From Paenibacillus sp. HGH0039 (lineage in GTDB: Bacteria > Bacillota > Bacilli > Paenibacillales > NBRC-103111): a DNA stretch of 63,622 bases. This document shows positions 1 to 10,041 of this stretch, piece after piece; position 1 is the stretch's first letter, and the number at the start of each line of letters is the position of its first letter. A program made the position numbers and the translations under genes. The notes below the pieces were generated by a model. The model did no database searches, was not told the origin of the DNA, and worked only from the letters and a program-made list of their open reading frames with translations. The stretch lies in assembly GCF_000411255.1 (NCBI RefSeq), contig NZ_KE150415.1, positions 1 through 63,622 of the forward strand, in the 5' to 3' direction.

Positions 1-154
1 GATTAAGCTCAAAAATTCGTTGCTGACGAGAATTTCTTCTCATTTAATGTCTCAATTACTTGAGACGCTTCAATCACTCGTTGTTCAGTTTTCAAAGGAC
101 AATCTCGGCTTGTCAGCCTCGTTGTTGGCACCGTGTTTCAGCGGCGACTTAAAT
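1..154 (-). other. 5' leader of an rRNA operon lying beyond the left edge
   Basis: Read on the minus strand this is a typical Bacillales 16S rRNA leader: a boxA-like antitermination element (87-102, reading TTGTCCTTTGAAAACT) followed by sequence running to the window edge. The 16S gene itself is not in the window. It lies just upstream of a promoter-to-leader arrangement behind lysS, where B. subtilis also has rRNA operons. Confidence 0.75.
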
Positions 155-183
155 AAGATACCACGCTGAGAAACAGAATGCAA
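155..183 (-). promoter_or_regulatory. rRNA operon promoter (sigma-A type)
   Basis: On the minus strand a -35 TTGCAT (178-183) is separated by 17 bases from a -10 TATCTT (155-160), with A/T-rich sequence upstream that could act as an UP element. It fires into the rRNA leader at the left edge, away from lysS. Confidence 0.65.
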
Positions 184-213
184 GCCCAAATTTTGGACAA
201 GCCCAAAAAAATT

Positions 214-240
214 AAAAAGGCGCCACATCGGCGCCTTTTT
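214..240 (-). terminator. Intrinsic terminator after lysS
   Basis: The inverted repeat AAAAAGGCGCC / GGCGCCTTTTT with a 5-base loop is flanked by A and T runs on both sides. It ends the lysS transcript 10 bases after its stop and insulates it from the rRNA promoter. Its symmetry makes it potentially bidirectional. Confidence 0.85.
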
Positions 241-250
241 ACCTACAAAT

Positions 251-1768
<1,518 letters not shown>

Positions 1769-1866
1769 TTATAGCTCCGGATTGCGAAGCCTTTAGCATG
1801 CCCTTCCCGCTCCCGATGATGCTCCCAGGAGGAGAAAAACAGCGCTTATTATGCGGGCTGCCCGTA

Positions 1867-1894
1867 ATTATACGGTCTATTTTACGCGAAAAAA
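1867..1894 (-). promoter_or_regulatory. Possible lysS promoter
   Basis: A consensus -10 TATAAT on the minus strand (1867-1872) lies 17 bases after a poor -35 (CTTTTT) formed by the T-run of the greA terminator. The strong -10 and location between a terminator and lysS are the only support. Confidence 0.35.
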
Positions 1895-1913
1895 GCTTCC
1901 AAAGGAAGCTTTT
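1889..1913 (-). terminator. Intrinsic terminator after greA
   Basis: The 10-base perfect stem AAAAGCTTCC / GGAAGCTTTT with a 3-base loop is followed on the minus strand by a T-run and lies about 40 bases past the greA stop. Confidence 0.85.
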
Positions 1914-1954
1914 CCTGCAATCGCCGCTTCGGATGGCGATCCGAGAGAGCGGTT

Positions 1955-2431
1955 TTATTTTTTGATGTCCATGATTTCGTATTGGATAACGCCGGCAGGA
2001 ACCGTCACATCGACTTTAGCGCCCTTCTGCTTGCCAAGGATCGCTTTGCCGACAGGACTTTCGTTGGAAATTTTATTCAGAAAAGGATCGGATTCGGCTG
2101 TGCCGACAATCGTATACTCGACAAGATCACCGAATTCGAGATCTTTGAGCGTCACGATAGAACCCACGTTGACTGTATTGATGTCAACTTCGTCCAGATT
2201 GACGATACGGGCGTTGCGGAGCATTTTCTCCAAGGTAATGACGCGGCCTTCAATAAAAGCCTGCTCGTTCTTCGCATCCTCGTACTCGGAGTTCTCGCTG
2301 ATATCCCCGTAGCCGATGGCTACTTTAATCCGTTCGGCCACCTCGCGGCGTTTAACCGATTTCAAATGTTCGAGTTCTTCCTCAAGTTTCTTGAGGCCTT
2401 CCTGGGTAAGGAGCACTTCTTTTTCACTCAT
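1955..2431 (-). CDS. greA: Transcription elongation factor GreA
   Basis: Rescues backtracked RNA polymerase by stimulating transcript cleavage through its secondary channel. The 158-residue product has the N-terminal antiparallel coiled coil (about 10-75) with the acidic tip [13 protein letters not shown], followed by the FKBP-like C-terminal domain (about 85-158, with [18 protein letters not shown]). Length matches the family. It is preceded by a perfect sigma-A promoter and followed by its own terminator, so it is likely monocistronic and strongly expressed. Confidence 0.96.
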   Translation of the reverse strand: MSEKEVLLTQEGLKKLEEELEHLKSVKRREVAERIKVAIGYGDISENSEYEDAKNEQAFIEGRVITLEKMLRNARIVNLDEVDINTVNVGSIVTLKDLEFGDLVEYTIVGTAESDPFLNKISNESPVGKAILGKQKGAKVDVTVPAGVIQYEIMDIKK

Positions 2432-2527
2432 ACAAACCTATCTCCCGTCGTGTAAATTCAAGGAAATGCTATACGAATTCACTCATTTATTCAAAAAACT
2501 TAACGTAAAGATGCAACTTATTGCCTG

Positions 2528-2556
2528 ATTATAGGGCAACCAATTGCAATTGTCAA
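2528..2556 (-). promoter_or_regulatory. greA promoter, perfect sigma-A consensus
   Basis: On the minus strand TTGACA (2551-2556) and TATAAT (2528-2533) are separated by exactly 17 bases, a match to the sigma-A consensus at all twelve positions. The leader to greA is about 90 bases. Confidence 0.9.
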
Positions 2557-2578
2557 TGTAACCCAGCGCCCCCTTTAC

Positions 2579-3589
2579 TTAGTGCAAAGCAGGCTGTTCT
2601 TCCTGATTATCGGACATATTGTCGAAAGAACTCGCATATTCGTCCAGGATGCGGACCATGCCGTCGCGGGTCGTCTGTTCCATGATGGCGTCCTTCAGAC
2701 GGGCGGCGCCTTTCATGCCTTTGAGATACCACGCCATATGCTTGCGCATTTCCTTGATGGCCACGTTTTCGCCTTTGAGCTTGATCAGACGGTCCATATG
2801 AAGGGTCGCGATTCGCATTTTCTCTTCGGCTTCCGGCTCAGGAGGCAGCTCGCCTTTGGTCAGATACTGTACAGTGCGATACAGCATCCAGGGGTTGCCC
2901 AGCGCGCCGCGGCCGATCATGACGCCGTCTACACCGGTTTCATCGATCATCCGCTTGGCATCTTCGGGTGTTACGACATCCCCGTTCCCGATAACCGGAA
3001 TGGAGACGGACTGCTTGACGTCGCGGATGATGTTCCAGTCCGCTTTGCCGGTATAGAGCTGTTCACGCGTACGGCCATGCACACTGACGGCGGAACCGCC
3101 GCCGCGCTCGACCGCCTTGGCGTTCTCGATCGCGTAAATATGCTCGGAGTCCCAGCCGATCCGCATTTTGACCGTAACGGGTTTGTTCACGGAGCCCACT
3201 ACCGTCCGAACCATTTCTTCGATTCTCGAAGGGTCGAGCAGCCAACGTGCCCCCGCATCGCATTTCGTGATTTTGGGTACGGGGCAGCCCATGTTGATAT
3301 CGATAATATCGGCATTCGTATTGGCGTCGACATATTTAGCGGCTTGCACGAGCGTTTCCGTATCGCCGCCGAAAATTTGCAGGCTGAGGGGCTTCTCGCG
3401 TTCGTCCACGTAAAGCATCTCCATCGTACGGGAGTTGCCGTGCACAATCGCTTTGTCGCTGACCATCTCAGCGCAGACCAGGCCGCATCCGAATTCTCTG
3501 GCGATCAGACGGAAAGCGGGGTTGCATACGCCGGCCATCGGTGCCAGTACAACGTTATTCGGGGCGACGACGTCGCCTATTTTTAACAT
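2579..3589 (-). CDS. dusB: tRNA-dihydrouridine synthase
   Basis: FMN enzyme that reduces uridines in tRNA to dihydrouridine using NADPH. The 336-residue product opens with the Dus signature PMAGVCNPAFRLIAREFG, has the NMGCPVPKITK motif holding the catalytic Cys (about residue 100), and the TIM-barrel phosphate-binding segments VIGNGDV and GVMIGRGALGNPW. It starts 11 bases after the small Xre gene at the end of the folate operon, an arrangement also seen in B. subtilis (yazB-dusB). A role in folate metabolism is not implied. Confidence 0.94.
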   Translation of the reverse strand: MLKIGDVVAPNNVVLAPMAGVCNPAFRLIAREFGCGLVCAEMVSDKAIVHGNSRTMEMLYVDEREKPLSLQIFGGDTETLVQAAKYVDANTNADIIDINMGCPVPKITKCDAGARWLLDPSRIEEMVRTVVGSVNKPVTVKMRIGWDSEHIYAIENAKAVERGGGSAVSVHGRTREQLYTGKADWNIIRDVKQSVSIPVIGNGDVVTPEDAKRMIDETGVDGVMIGRGALGNPWMLYRTVQYLTKGELPPEPEAEEKMRIATLHMDRLIKLKGENVAIKEMRKHMAWYLKGMKGAARLKDAIMEQTTRDGMVRILDEYASSFDNMSDNQEEQPALH

Positions 3590-3600
3590 GTGTTCTCCTC

Positions 3601-3813
3601 CTATTTGCCGGAGGGCGGAAGAAGCTCCTCCGGTTCAATGCCCAGGGCATTGGATATTTTCTGAATCATCCGGGTGTCCGGTTTACGTGTTCCCCGTTCG
3701 ATGGAACCGAGAACGGCTATTGAAACGCCGAGCAGTTCGGCGAGTTGGTTCTGGGTGTATCCTTTCAGCTTGCGGAATGCCCGAATTCGCTGGGCCACTG
3801 CATTTTTTTCCAC
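3601..3813 (-). CDS. Small Xre-family HTH regulator (YazB-like)
   Basis: A 70-residue protein that is almost only a helix-turn-helix domain: RIRAFRKLKGYTQNQLAELL followed by GVSIAVLGSIERGTRKPD, then a short acidic tail. The likely GTG start has GGAAGG nine bases upstream. Its first 49 bases overlap the 3' end of folK in another frame, as I recall for B. subtilis folK and yazB, suggesting translational coupling. It presumably binds DNA; its targets, possibly the surrounding folate operon, are unknown. Confidence 0.85.
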   Translation of the reverse strand: MEKNAVAQRIRAFRKLKGYTQNQLAELLGVSIAVLGSIERGTRKPDTRMIQKISNALGIEPEELLPPSGK

Positions 3814-4301
3814 AACATAACGCCTTCCTTTCCATCCAGTTTAGCCAACTGTTTCTCTATGGATGCAAACGATGTGTTCGGTATATGTGAAAAAAGATCT
3901 GCCAAGGGGACTAACACAAACGCTCGCTCCTGCATACGGGGATGCGGGACAATCAAATCCGGCGTGCGGATCTCCCGCTCCCCGTAAAGCAGCAAATCCA
4001 AGTCAATCGTTCGGGGACCGAAGCGAATGTCTCGGACTCTGCCCAGCACTTGCTCGATGTTCTGCATGACTGCAAGCAGCTCTTCCGGAGAAAGGCTCGT
4101 ATGAACGGCTGCGGCCATGTTTAAAAAGGCATCCTGGTCCACATACCCGACCGGATCCGTCTCATAAATGGCCGAACAGGCCAGCACTTGAACGTGCGGA
4201 TATTCGTCCAGCTTCTTAAGCGCTTCGGCTAGATACCGCTCCCGGTCTCCGATGTTGGAACCAAGCGCGATATACGCGGTCGTGATGTCGGCAGGGCTCA
4301 T
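3765..4301 (-). CDS. folK: 2-amino-4-hydroxy-6-hydroxymethyldihydropteridine pyrophosphokinase
   Basis: Transfers pyrophosphate from ATP to 6-hydroxymethyl-dihydropterin, the step before dihydropteroate synthase. The 178-residue product shows the N-terminal TAYIALGSNIGDRERYL signature and the family motif FGPRTIDLDLLLYG (about 95-110) with the metal-binding Asp pair. Its start overlaps the folB stop by 4 bases and its end overlaps the Xre gene by 49 bases, so the operon is tightly coupled. Confidence 0.95.
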   Translation of the reverse strand: MSPADITTAYIALGSNIGDRERYLAEALKKLDEYPHVQVLACSAIYETDPVGYVDQDAFLNMAAAVHTSLSPEELLAVMQNIEQVLGRVRDIRFGPRTIDLDLLLYGEREIRTPDLIVPHPRMQERAFVLVPLADLFSHIPNTSFASIEKQLAKLDGKEGVMLWKKMQWPSEFGHSAS

Positions 4302-4666
4302 GATTGCGCCCGCTTCCGGCTTATCTCAACGGTCACGCCTGCAAAATGAATATCGAAAGGCGGATGTGGTTTGATTACCCGCACCGTCACTTCTTCGATA
4401 CTAGTATAAGTTTCAAGAAGGGAGGATGCAACCTGCTCCGCCAGAGCTTCGATCAATTTAAAGGTTCTTTTCTCTACGACCTCTTTAATAACGGCATAAG
4501 CCTCCGCATAGTTGATGGAATCTTCTATGTTATCGGTACGGCCGGGTTTGTCCAGCGGCATGTGCAGCTCGACATCCACATAAAAACGCTGTCCCAATTT
4601 ATTCTCTTCGGCAAAAACGCCATGATACCCGTAAAACTCCATACGTGTCAGTATAAGTTTGTCCAT
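4298..4666 (-). CDS. folB: Dihydroneopterin aldolase
   Basis: Splits dihydroneopterin into glycolaldehyde and hydroxymethyl-dihydropterin. The 122-residue product has the typical LTRMEFYGYHGVFAEENKLGQRFYVDVEL start, the conserved Glu and Tyr of the pterin pocket, and the KPHPPFDIHFAGVTVEI end with the active-site Lys region. Length is as expected. It lies between folP and folK, so the pterin branch enzymes are adjacent. Confidence 0.95.
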   Translation of the reverse strand: MDKLILTRMEFYGYHGVFAEENKLGQRFYVDVELHMPLDKPGRTDNIEDSINYAEAYAVIKEVVEKRTFKLIEALAEQVASSLLETYTSIEEVTVRVIKPHPPFDIHFAGVTVEISRKRAQS

Positions 4667-4755
4667 TACATGTCTTCCTCCTCAAGCCTCAAAATCAGAA
4701 TAGGCGAAAAACTGCCGGTCCGTAATCCAGAAGACTAACCGGTCAGATTCAGGCT

Positions 4756-5586
4756 CTACATACTCCCGGGTCCGCGAACGATCGCGTCCGTCATGACGGC
4801 TACCCGCTTCATTGCCTGCACATCGTGTACACGGATGATATCGCAGCCCTGCGCAATTCCGAGCGCCGTAGTAGCCGCCGTCCCTTCAATGACGTCATCG
4901 GGCGGCAGCCCGAGCGTCGTGCGGATCATGCTTTTGCGGGAAGTGCCAAGCAGGACGGGATACCCCAGTTCCACAATAGCCTCCAGCCGGTTCATCAGCC
5001 ATAAATTCTGCTCGTAGCTTTTGGCGAATCCGATACCGGGGTCGAGGATGATATTCGTCTTCTTCACTCCCCCACCCAAAGCGAGATCAATGCTTTCCTG
5101 GAGATCCTCCAGAACTTCCGGCAGAAAATCCGTATACACGGCCTCCGGGCGGTTATGCATGAGAATAATCGGACAGCCGGCTTGAGCCGCCACGCCAGCC
5201 ATGTCCGGGTCCGCTTTGAATCCCCATACATCGTTGATGATATGGGCGCCCGCTTCAATCGCCTGCCTCGCGACCTCCGCTTTGTAAGTATCCACCGAAA
5301 TCGGAACCTGAACATGCCGGACCAGTTCCCGGATAACAGGTACGACTCGTTCCAACTCCTCCTGGAGCGAAACAGGCGCGTGTCCCGGGCGGGTCGACTC
5401 TCCGCCGATGTCGATCATATCGGCGCCTTCTTCCACCATGCTCAGCGCGTGTTGTATCGCATGCTCCACAGTAGTGTAGGAGCCTCCGTCGGAGAAGGAA
5501 TCCGGCGTGACGTTCAGAATTCCCATAATGAGAGTCCGGCGTCCGAGTTCAAAGTTTGTCTCTCCTGCTGCCAACGTTCGAATCAT
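4756..5586 (-). CDS. folP: Dihydropteroate synthase
   Basis: Condenses hydroxymethyl-dihydropterin pyrophosphate with p-aminobenzoate; target of sulfonamides. The TIM-barrel protein has the pterin-loop signature GILNVTPDSFSDGG, IDIGGESTRPG (about 60-70) and the late LLGTSRKSMI motif with the PABA-site Ser-Arg-Lys. I chose the ATG at 5586 (276 residues) because AGGAAGTG lies 9 bases upstream, whereas the in-frame GTG 12 bases earlier directly abuts that site. It sits about 20 bases downstream of pabC. Confidence 0.95.
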   Translation of the reverse strand: MIRTLAAGETNFELGRRTLIMGILNVTPDSFSDGGSYTTVEHAIQHALSMVEEGADMIDIGGESTRPGHAPVSLQEELERVVPVIRELVRHVQVPISVDTYKAEVARQAIEAGAHIINDVWGFKADPDMAGVAAQAGCPIILMHNRPEAVYTDFLPEVLEDLQESIDLALGGGVKKTNIILDPGIGFAKSYEQNLWLMNRLEAIVELGYPVLLGTSRKSMIRTTLGLPPDDVIEGTAATTALGIAQGCDIIRVHDVQAMKRVAVMTDAIVRGPGSM

Positions 5587-5607
5587 TCCAAAAGTCACTT
5601 CCTAAGG

Positions 5608-6486
5608 CTAGAGTAATCTCGTGCATTCCCGATACAACTGAGCCAGGCGGCTCGTAACAGGTCCGGCCGTTCCCCGCGAGACGGTTATCGAGCCGCCTCG
5701 TTCATCAAACAGTTCATTTATAGAGACAATTTCCTGAACGGAATTCGTCACAAAAATCTCGTCCGCCTCACACAGCTCGCTCCAGGGAAATAAACCCTCG
5801 CTTATTTCCAAGCCCTCCTCTTCTGCAAGCTTAAGGACAAAAGCGCGCGTAATGCCGGGAAGAATGCCCGTTGTCAAAGAAGGAGTGAAACACACGGCTC
5901 CTTTGATCCAGAAAATATTGCTGACGATGCCTTCCGCTACATATCCGCCGTTATCCGTAAGAAAAAGTCCTTCCGCCCCATGCGCCCACGGATAGTTCAT
6001 CATTTCTCTTTTGGCAAGGATATTGTTCATGTAATGGAATGACTTGTGCCTGCGTCCGCTTTCCGGCGTATTTCTCCGCAGATTCAGCAGTTGAAGGGGA
6101 CGTGAGGCAGGCTGATCCGCATTCCGCTGCGGAAGGCTTTTGACGTAAATAATCTCGCTGGGATTCTCATAAAAAGCGCCGCCCGGCAAACCGAGCATGT
6201 CCACTCCGGCCGAAACGGCATACCGGAAGTAGGCGTCCTCCAGTCCGTTAGCCTGAAGAAGCTCCTCCACTCTGGCCCTCATCCCTGTCTCGTCCGTTTG
6301 AAACGGAATGCCCAGTTCCGCACAGCCCTCGCGGATTCGCTCCATATGCTCCCGAAGTAAAAAAGGGTGTCCGTTGTACGTGCGAAACGTCTCGAACAGC
6401 CCCATGCCATATAAAAATCCGTGGTCGTAAACGGAAACGACCGCTTCTTTTTCTTCTACCAGATTTCCGTTCATCCAAATCTTCAT
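5608..6486 (-). CDS. pabC: Aminodeoxychorismate lyase
   Basis: PLP enzyme of fold type IV that releases pyruvate from 4-amino-4-deoxychorismate to give p-aminobenzoate. The 292-residue product has YDHGFLYGMGLFETFRTYNG near the start, the Schiff-base Lys in the RRHKSFHYMNNILAKREM segment (about 147-162) and the cofactor-binding EGIVSNIFW loop. Its ATG abuts the pabA stop codon with no gap, so the two are translationally coupled. A branched-chain aminotransferase is excluded mainly by the pab/fol context. Confidence 0.92.
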   Translation of the reverse strand: MKIWMNGNLVEEKEAVVSVYDHGFLYGMGLFETFRTYNGHPFLLREHMERIREGCAELGIPFQTDETGMRARVEELLQANGLEDAYFRYAVSAGVDMLGLPGGAFYENPSEIIYVKSLPQRNADQPASRPLQLLNLRRNTPESGRRHKSFHYMNNILAKREMMNYPWAHGAEGLFLTDNGGYVAEGIVSNIFWIKGAVCFTPSLTTGILPGITRAFVLKLAEEEGLEISEGLFPWSELCEADEIFVTNSVQEIVSINELFDERGGSITVSRGTAGPVTSRLAQLYRECTRLL

Positions 6487-7074
6487 TTAAGCTCCGGATC
6501 CCGCCGGTACGGTACTCCCCAGGAAATTGCGGAGCAAAGTCAGGCCGTGGTCCGTAATGATGGACTCCGGATGAAACTGCACGCCCTCGATCGGGTACTC
6601 TTTGTGACGGAGCCCCATAATCTCTCCTTCATCCGAGGTGGCGCTAATTTCCAGACAATCCGGCAGCGTTTCTTTGCGGACGATCAGGGAGTGATAGCGC
6701 GTTGCCGTGTAGGGAGAAGGAATCCCTTCGAAAATCGTTTTGCCGTCATGGTGAATCGGAGATGTTTTACCGTGCATCAGTTTGCCGGCCCGGACCACGT
6801 CACCGCCGAAAGCCTGACCGATAGCCTGATGGCCGAGACAAACGCCCAGAATCGGGATGCGGCCTTTGAAATGGCGAATCACGCCAAGACTGATGCCCGC
6901 TTCGTTCGGGGTACAGGGTCCCGGCGAAATTAGAATGTGATCCGGCGATAGCTCCTCAATGCCGGACAGATCTATGGCATCGTTGCGTTTCACGACGATC
7001 TCCTGCCCTAATTCACCCAGATATTGAACCAGATTGTACGTAAACGAATCGTAATTATCAATGACAAGAATCAT
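6487..7074 (-). CDS. pabA: Aminodeoxychorismate/anthranilate synthase glutaminase subunit
   Basis: Type 1 glutamine amidotransferase that feeds ammonia to PabB and, in bacilli, also to the TrpE enzyme. The 195-residue product begins [20 protein letters not shown] and carries the nucleophile Cys in [10 protein letters not shown] (about 79) and the catalytic His-Glu in FHPESI (about 170). It lies 23 bases downstream of pabB. Whether it also serves tryptophan synthesis depends on whether a trpG exists elsewhere. Confidence 0.95.
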   Translation of the reverse strand: MILVIDNYDSFTYNLVQYLGELGQEIVVKRNDAIDLSGIEELSPDHILISPGPCTPNEAGISLGVIRHFKGRIPILGVCLGHQAIGQAFGGDVVRAGKLMHGKTSPIHHDGKTIFEGIPSPYTATRYHSLIVRKETLPDCLEISATSDEGEIMGLRHKEYPIEGVQFHPESIITDHGLTLLRNFLGSTVPAGSGA

Positions 7075-7097
7075 GCTTGTCTTCCTCCTCTACTCTT

Positions 7098-8696
7098 CTA
7101 CAGGACTTCTGTCCCTGCTCGGCTCATGCTGTGCTCGCTAAACTGGATCGCTTTCCATAACGCTCTCGCTTTGTTCAGGGCCTCTTCGTATTCACGGTCC
7201 GGCACGGAATCAATCACTATTCCCGCACCCGCCTGAATATAACCGCTGCCTCCGGCCGCTACGAGCGTTCGTATAAGTATATTAAATTCCATATTGCCGT
7301 TGTAGTCAATCCATCCCATCGATCCTGTATACGGGCCGCGCCGGACCGGCTCCAATTCTTCAATGATCTCCATCGTCCGGATTTTCGGCGCCCCGGTTAT
7401 CGTTCCTCCCGGGAATGCGGCCGCGATGACATCGAACGCGTCCAGGCCTTCCCGCAGCTCGCCGGTTACCTCCGAGACGAGGTGCATCACGTGAGAGTAG
7501 CGCTCGATCACGAAAAACTCATCGACCTTGACGGAGCCGTACCGGGCGATCCGTCCAAGGTCGTTGCGCTCCAGATCCACGAGCATCACGTGCTCCGCAC
7601 GTTCCTTCTCGTTGGAGAGAAGCTCGTCCGCAAGCCGGGCGTCCTCTTCCGGTGTGCGGCCTCTGGGGCGCGTGCCCGCGATGGGCCGGGTGCGCAGGTG
7701 CCTGCCCTCGAGCTGGACCAGCAGCTCGGGCGAACCCGACACAAGCGCGAAGCCGGGGAACCTCATCAGCCCCATATAGGGCGACGGGTTCACAATGCGC
7801 AGCGCTTCGTAGATCTGCTCGGGCGATGTTTGGAGCGGTCTGCTTTGGCGGACCGACAAATTCACCTGGAAAACATCCCCCTGCCCGATGTAAGCCTGAA
7901 TCCGCTCGACGGCGCGGATGAAAGATTCCCGCGGAAAGGCCCGGCTGGCGCCTTCCGCCGCTTCCGCCTCCAGCGTGGTGTCTTCGCCGGCGCTCACAAG
8001 CGCCTGCCACTCCGCTTCACGCTGGAGCCGCTTTGCGCCGGCCTCGGCGTACCCGGCCAGCCCGCGCCAGAGCCGGAGCATGCTCTCCGAACGCCGAACG
8101 GCGGCCTGGTAGAGCCGGGAGAGGTCGGAGGCGGAAGGCTCCGCCGGCAGCGGGGTATGCACGGCCGCGTAAAGCCGGCCTTCCTCGCGGTCGAAGACCC
8201 AGACCTCGTCGTAGCGAGCGAAGCTGTATTCCGGCAGCGGAAGGTCGTCTTCCGCCAGCTCCGGAAGCTTCTCCATGCTCCGCACGACATCGTAGCTCCA
8301 GAATCCTACGCAGCCGCCTGTGAATTTTGGGGCCCCCGCTACATCCGGGGAGCGCCAGGGAGCCATCCACCGCTTGACGGTATCCAGCGGGGCGCCTTGC
8401 ATAGGAACGGAGCGCCAGCCGTTCGGGACGGCTCCGTCCCGTTCCGCGGCTTCAGCCGATGCGGCACTGCCGCATATGGCCGCAACCGGATGCAGCCCGA
8501 GGAAGGTATACCGGCCTCCTCTGCCGCTCTCCAGTACGAATGCGTGTGTGCCCGCCGTTCTCCATGCATGCTCCCAGGTGCTGATTTCTTCCGTCCACGG
8601 GATGCTTGTTATATAAGGAACGGAGGTGTAGGCGCCTGCTTGCGCCCATTCCGTCCAGTCAGCCAAGGTGGTTAACGTTATTGTTGTCGCAGACAT
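7098..8696 (-). CDS. pabB: Aminodeoxychorismate synthase component I
   Basis: Chorismate-binding enzyme that makes 4-amino-4-deoxychorismate with PabA. The 532-residue product has a variable N-terminal half and a well-conserved C-terminal catalytic domain with ELLVQLEGRHLRTRPIAGTRPRG (about 335-357) and GGTITGAPKIRTMEIIEELEP. It is slightly longer than usual because of a divergent alanine- and arginine-rich stretch (about 180-260). This middle part is notably G+C-rich at third positions compared with neighbours. An anthranilate synthase (TrpE) is the alternative, made unlikely by the pabA-pabC-folP context. Confidence 0.9.
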   Translation of the reverse strand: MSATTITLTTLADWTEWAQAGAYTSVPYITSIPWTEEISTWEHAWRTAGTHAFVLESGRGGRYTFLGLHPVAAICGSAASAEAAERDGAVPNGWRSVPMQGAPLDTVKRWMAPWRSPDVAGAPKFTGGCVGFWSYDVVRSMEKLPELAEDDLPLPEYSFARYDEVWVFDREEGRLYAAVHTPLPAEPSASDLSRLYQAAVRRSESMLRLWRGLAGYAEAGAKRLQREAEWQALVSAGEDTTLEAEAAEGASRAFPRESFIRAVERIQAYIGQGDVFQVNLSVRQSRPLQTSPEQIYEALRIVNPSPYMGLMRFPGFALVSGSPELLVQLEGRHLRTRPIAGTRPRGRTPEEDARLADELLSNEKERAEHVMLVDLERNDLGRIARYGSVKVDEFFVIERYSHVMHLVSEVTGELREGLDAFDVIAAAFPGGTITGAPKIRTMEIIEELEPVRRGPYTGSMGWIDYNGNMEFNILIRTLVAAGGSGYIQAGAGIVIDSVPDREYEEALNKARALWKAIQFSEHSMSRAGTEVL

Positions 8697-8930
8697 GCAG
8701 CCAGCTCCTCATTCTGCTCTATACTCATGCGGTAAGGTAAGATAGTTTAGCGTTCAATCGAAACGGTACAGATTGCGTTTTTCGGCAAATTCCGTGTGCT
8801 ACACGCCACGATCTACCTGTTCGAAGACCCAAAACATTTCGCTTACAGGTTTAAAGCATCGTGTAAAAACGGACCCGACGGTTCGGTTCGCGCCGGATTT
8901 GTCCCTTAGTATACTTGAATTGGCCCAAAA
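8697..8930. other. Gap upstream of pabB, no gene seen
   Basis: About 230 bases between the cysK terminator and pabB. On the minus strand it contains a good -10 (TATACT, 8908-8913) 17 bases after a poor -35, which would give a leader of roughly 200 bases. Short inverted repeats (for example ACCTGT / ACAGGT) are present, but I recognise no riboswitch or attenuator. Confidence 0.4.
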
Positions 8931-8931
8931 T

Positions 8932-8965
8932 AAAAAGCCTCCAGCAAGATCTGCTGAAGACTTTT
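8932..8965 (-). terminator. Intrinsic terminator after cysK
   Basis: A 13-base stem (8934-8946 with 8952-8964, three G-U pairs) and a 5-base loop are followed on the minus strand by a T-run. It lies about 25 bases after the cysK stop. Confidence 0.85.
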
Positions 8966-8990
8966 GAAACGTATCCGATATTATCCGGTT

Positions 8991-9929
8991 CTATTCGTCG
9001 AATTGGTAAAGCGGAGTGCTCAAGTAACGCTCGCCGTTGCTTGGAATGACGGCAATAACACGCTTGCCGGGTCCGAGTTCTTTGGCGATTTTAAGGGCAG
9101 CGAAGATCGCCGCACCGGAAGAAATCCCCCCCAGAATCCCTTCTTGACGGGCAACGCGGCGCGAAGTTTCGAAAGCGTCCTCGTTGTCGACCGGGATGAT
9201 CTGATCGTAGATTTCCGTGTTCAAAATGTCCGGTACAAAGCCGGCGCCGATCCCCTGGATCTTATGCGGGCCCGGCTTGCCTCCCGACAGAACCGGCGAA
9301 GCGCTTGGCTCTACCGCTACGATTTTGATGCCAGGGAAGTTCTCGCGAAGCACTTCGCCCGTACCGGTGATCGTTCCGCCTGTTCCGATACCGGCGATAA
9401 AAGCATCCAGCTTGCCGTCGTGGCCTTTGATGGCTTCGACAATTTCCGGACCTGTCGTTTCACGGTGGATTTTGACGTTAGCCTGGTTTTTAAACTGCTG
9501 AGGAATAAAATAGCCAGGGTTCTCCGCTTGAAGCTCTTCCGCTTTGCGGATAGCGCCCTTCATGCCTTCGGCTCCCGGTGTCAGAACAAGCTCGGCACCG
9601 TAAGCGCGGAGCAGATTGCGGCGCTCCATGCTCATCGTTTCCGGCATAACCAGAATGGCACGGTATCCTTTCGCTGCCGCTACCATGGCCAGACCGATTC
9701 CCGTGTTGCCGCTCGTCGGTTCTACGATCGTGTCGCCCGGCTTCAGCTTGCCTTCCTGTTCAGCGGTTTCGATCATGCTGATGGCAATCCGGTCTTTTAC
9801 ACTTGCTCCCGGGTTCTGGAACTCAAGCTTTACGTAAATTTCCGCGCTATCTTCCGGAACGACCCGATTTAATTTTACAAGCGGAGTATTCCCGATTAAC
9901 TGTGTAATGCTTTCCACCAATTTAGCCAT
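8991..9929 (-). CDS. cysK: Cysteine synthase A (O-acetylserine sulfhydrylase)
   Basis: PLP enzyme making cysteine from O-acetylserine and sulfide. The 312-residue product has the Schiff-base Lys in GASVKDRIA (about 42), the [11 protein letters not shown] loop (about 67-77), GTGGTITG for phosphate binding, and GISSGAA near the C terminus. The ATG at 9929 is preceded by GGAGG at 9 bases. It has its own strong promoter and terminator, so it is a single-gene unit set between two operons. Promoter-proximal control by CymR would be expected for the family but is only weakly hinted at here. Confidence 0.96.
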   Translation of the reverse strand: MAKLVESITQLIGNTPLVKLNRVVPEDSAEIYVKLEFQNPGASVKDRIAISMIETAEQEGKLKPGDTIVEPTSGNTGIGLAMVAAAKGYRAILVMPETMSMERRNLLRAYGAELVLTPGAEGMKGAIRKAEELQAENPGYFIPQQFKNQANVKIHRETTGPEIVEAIKGHDGKLDAFIAGIGTGGTITGTGEVLRENFPGIKIVAVEPSASPVLSGGKPGPHKIQGIGAGFVPDILNTEIYDQIIPVDNEDAFETSRRVARQEGILGGISSGAAIFAALKIAKELGPGKRVIAVIPSNGERYLSTPLYQFDE

Positions 9930-9998
9930 TCGTGTCACCCTCCCAGGTTTGAAAAAAAAGGATTTATATCCGAGTTATTAGGTTGGTATTATAATCCT

Positions 9999-10027
9999 AT
10001 ATTATCAGTGCCTAAGACCCTTGTCAA
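9999..10027 (-). promoter_or_regulatory. cysK promoter (sigma-A)
   Basis: On the minus strand TTGACA (10022-10027) and TAATAT (9999-10004) are 17 bases apart. Just downstream (about 9975-9992) lies a TTAT...ATAA imperfect dyad containing AATACCAA, which resembles half of a CymR site as I remember that motif; this is a weak match. Confidence 0.75.
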
Positions 10028-10041
10028 CACCTTACAATTCT

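Noticed and set aside
7482-8675. 397-codon plus-strand frame
   Set aside because: Antisense to pabB in its G+C-rich part; lack of stops is due to high G+C.
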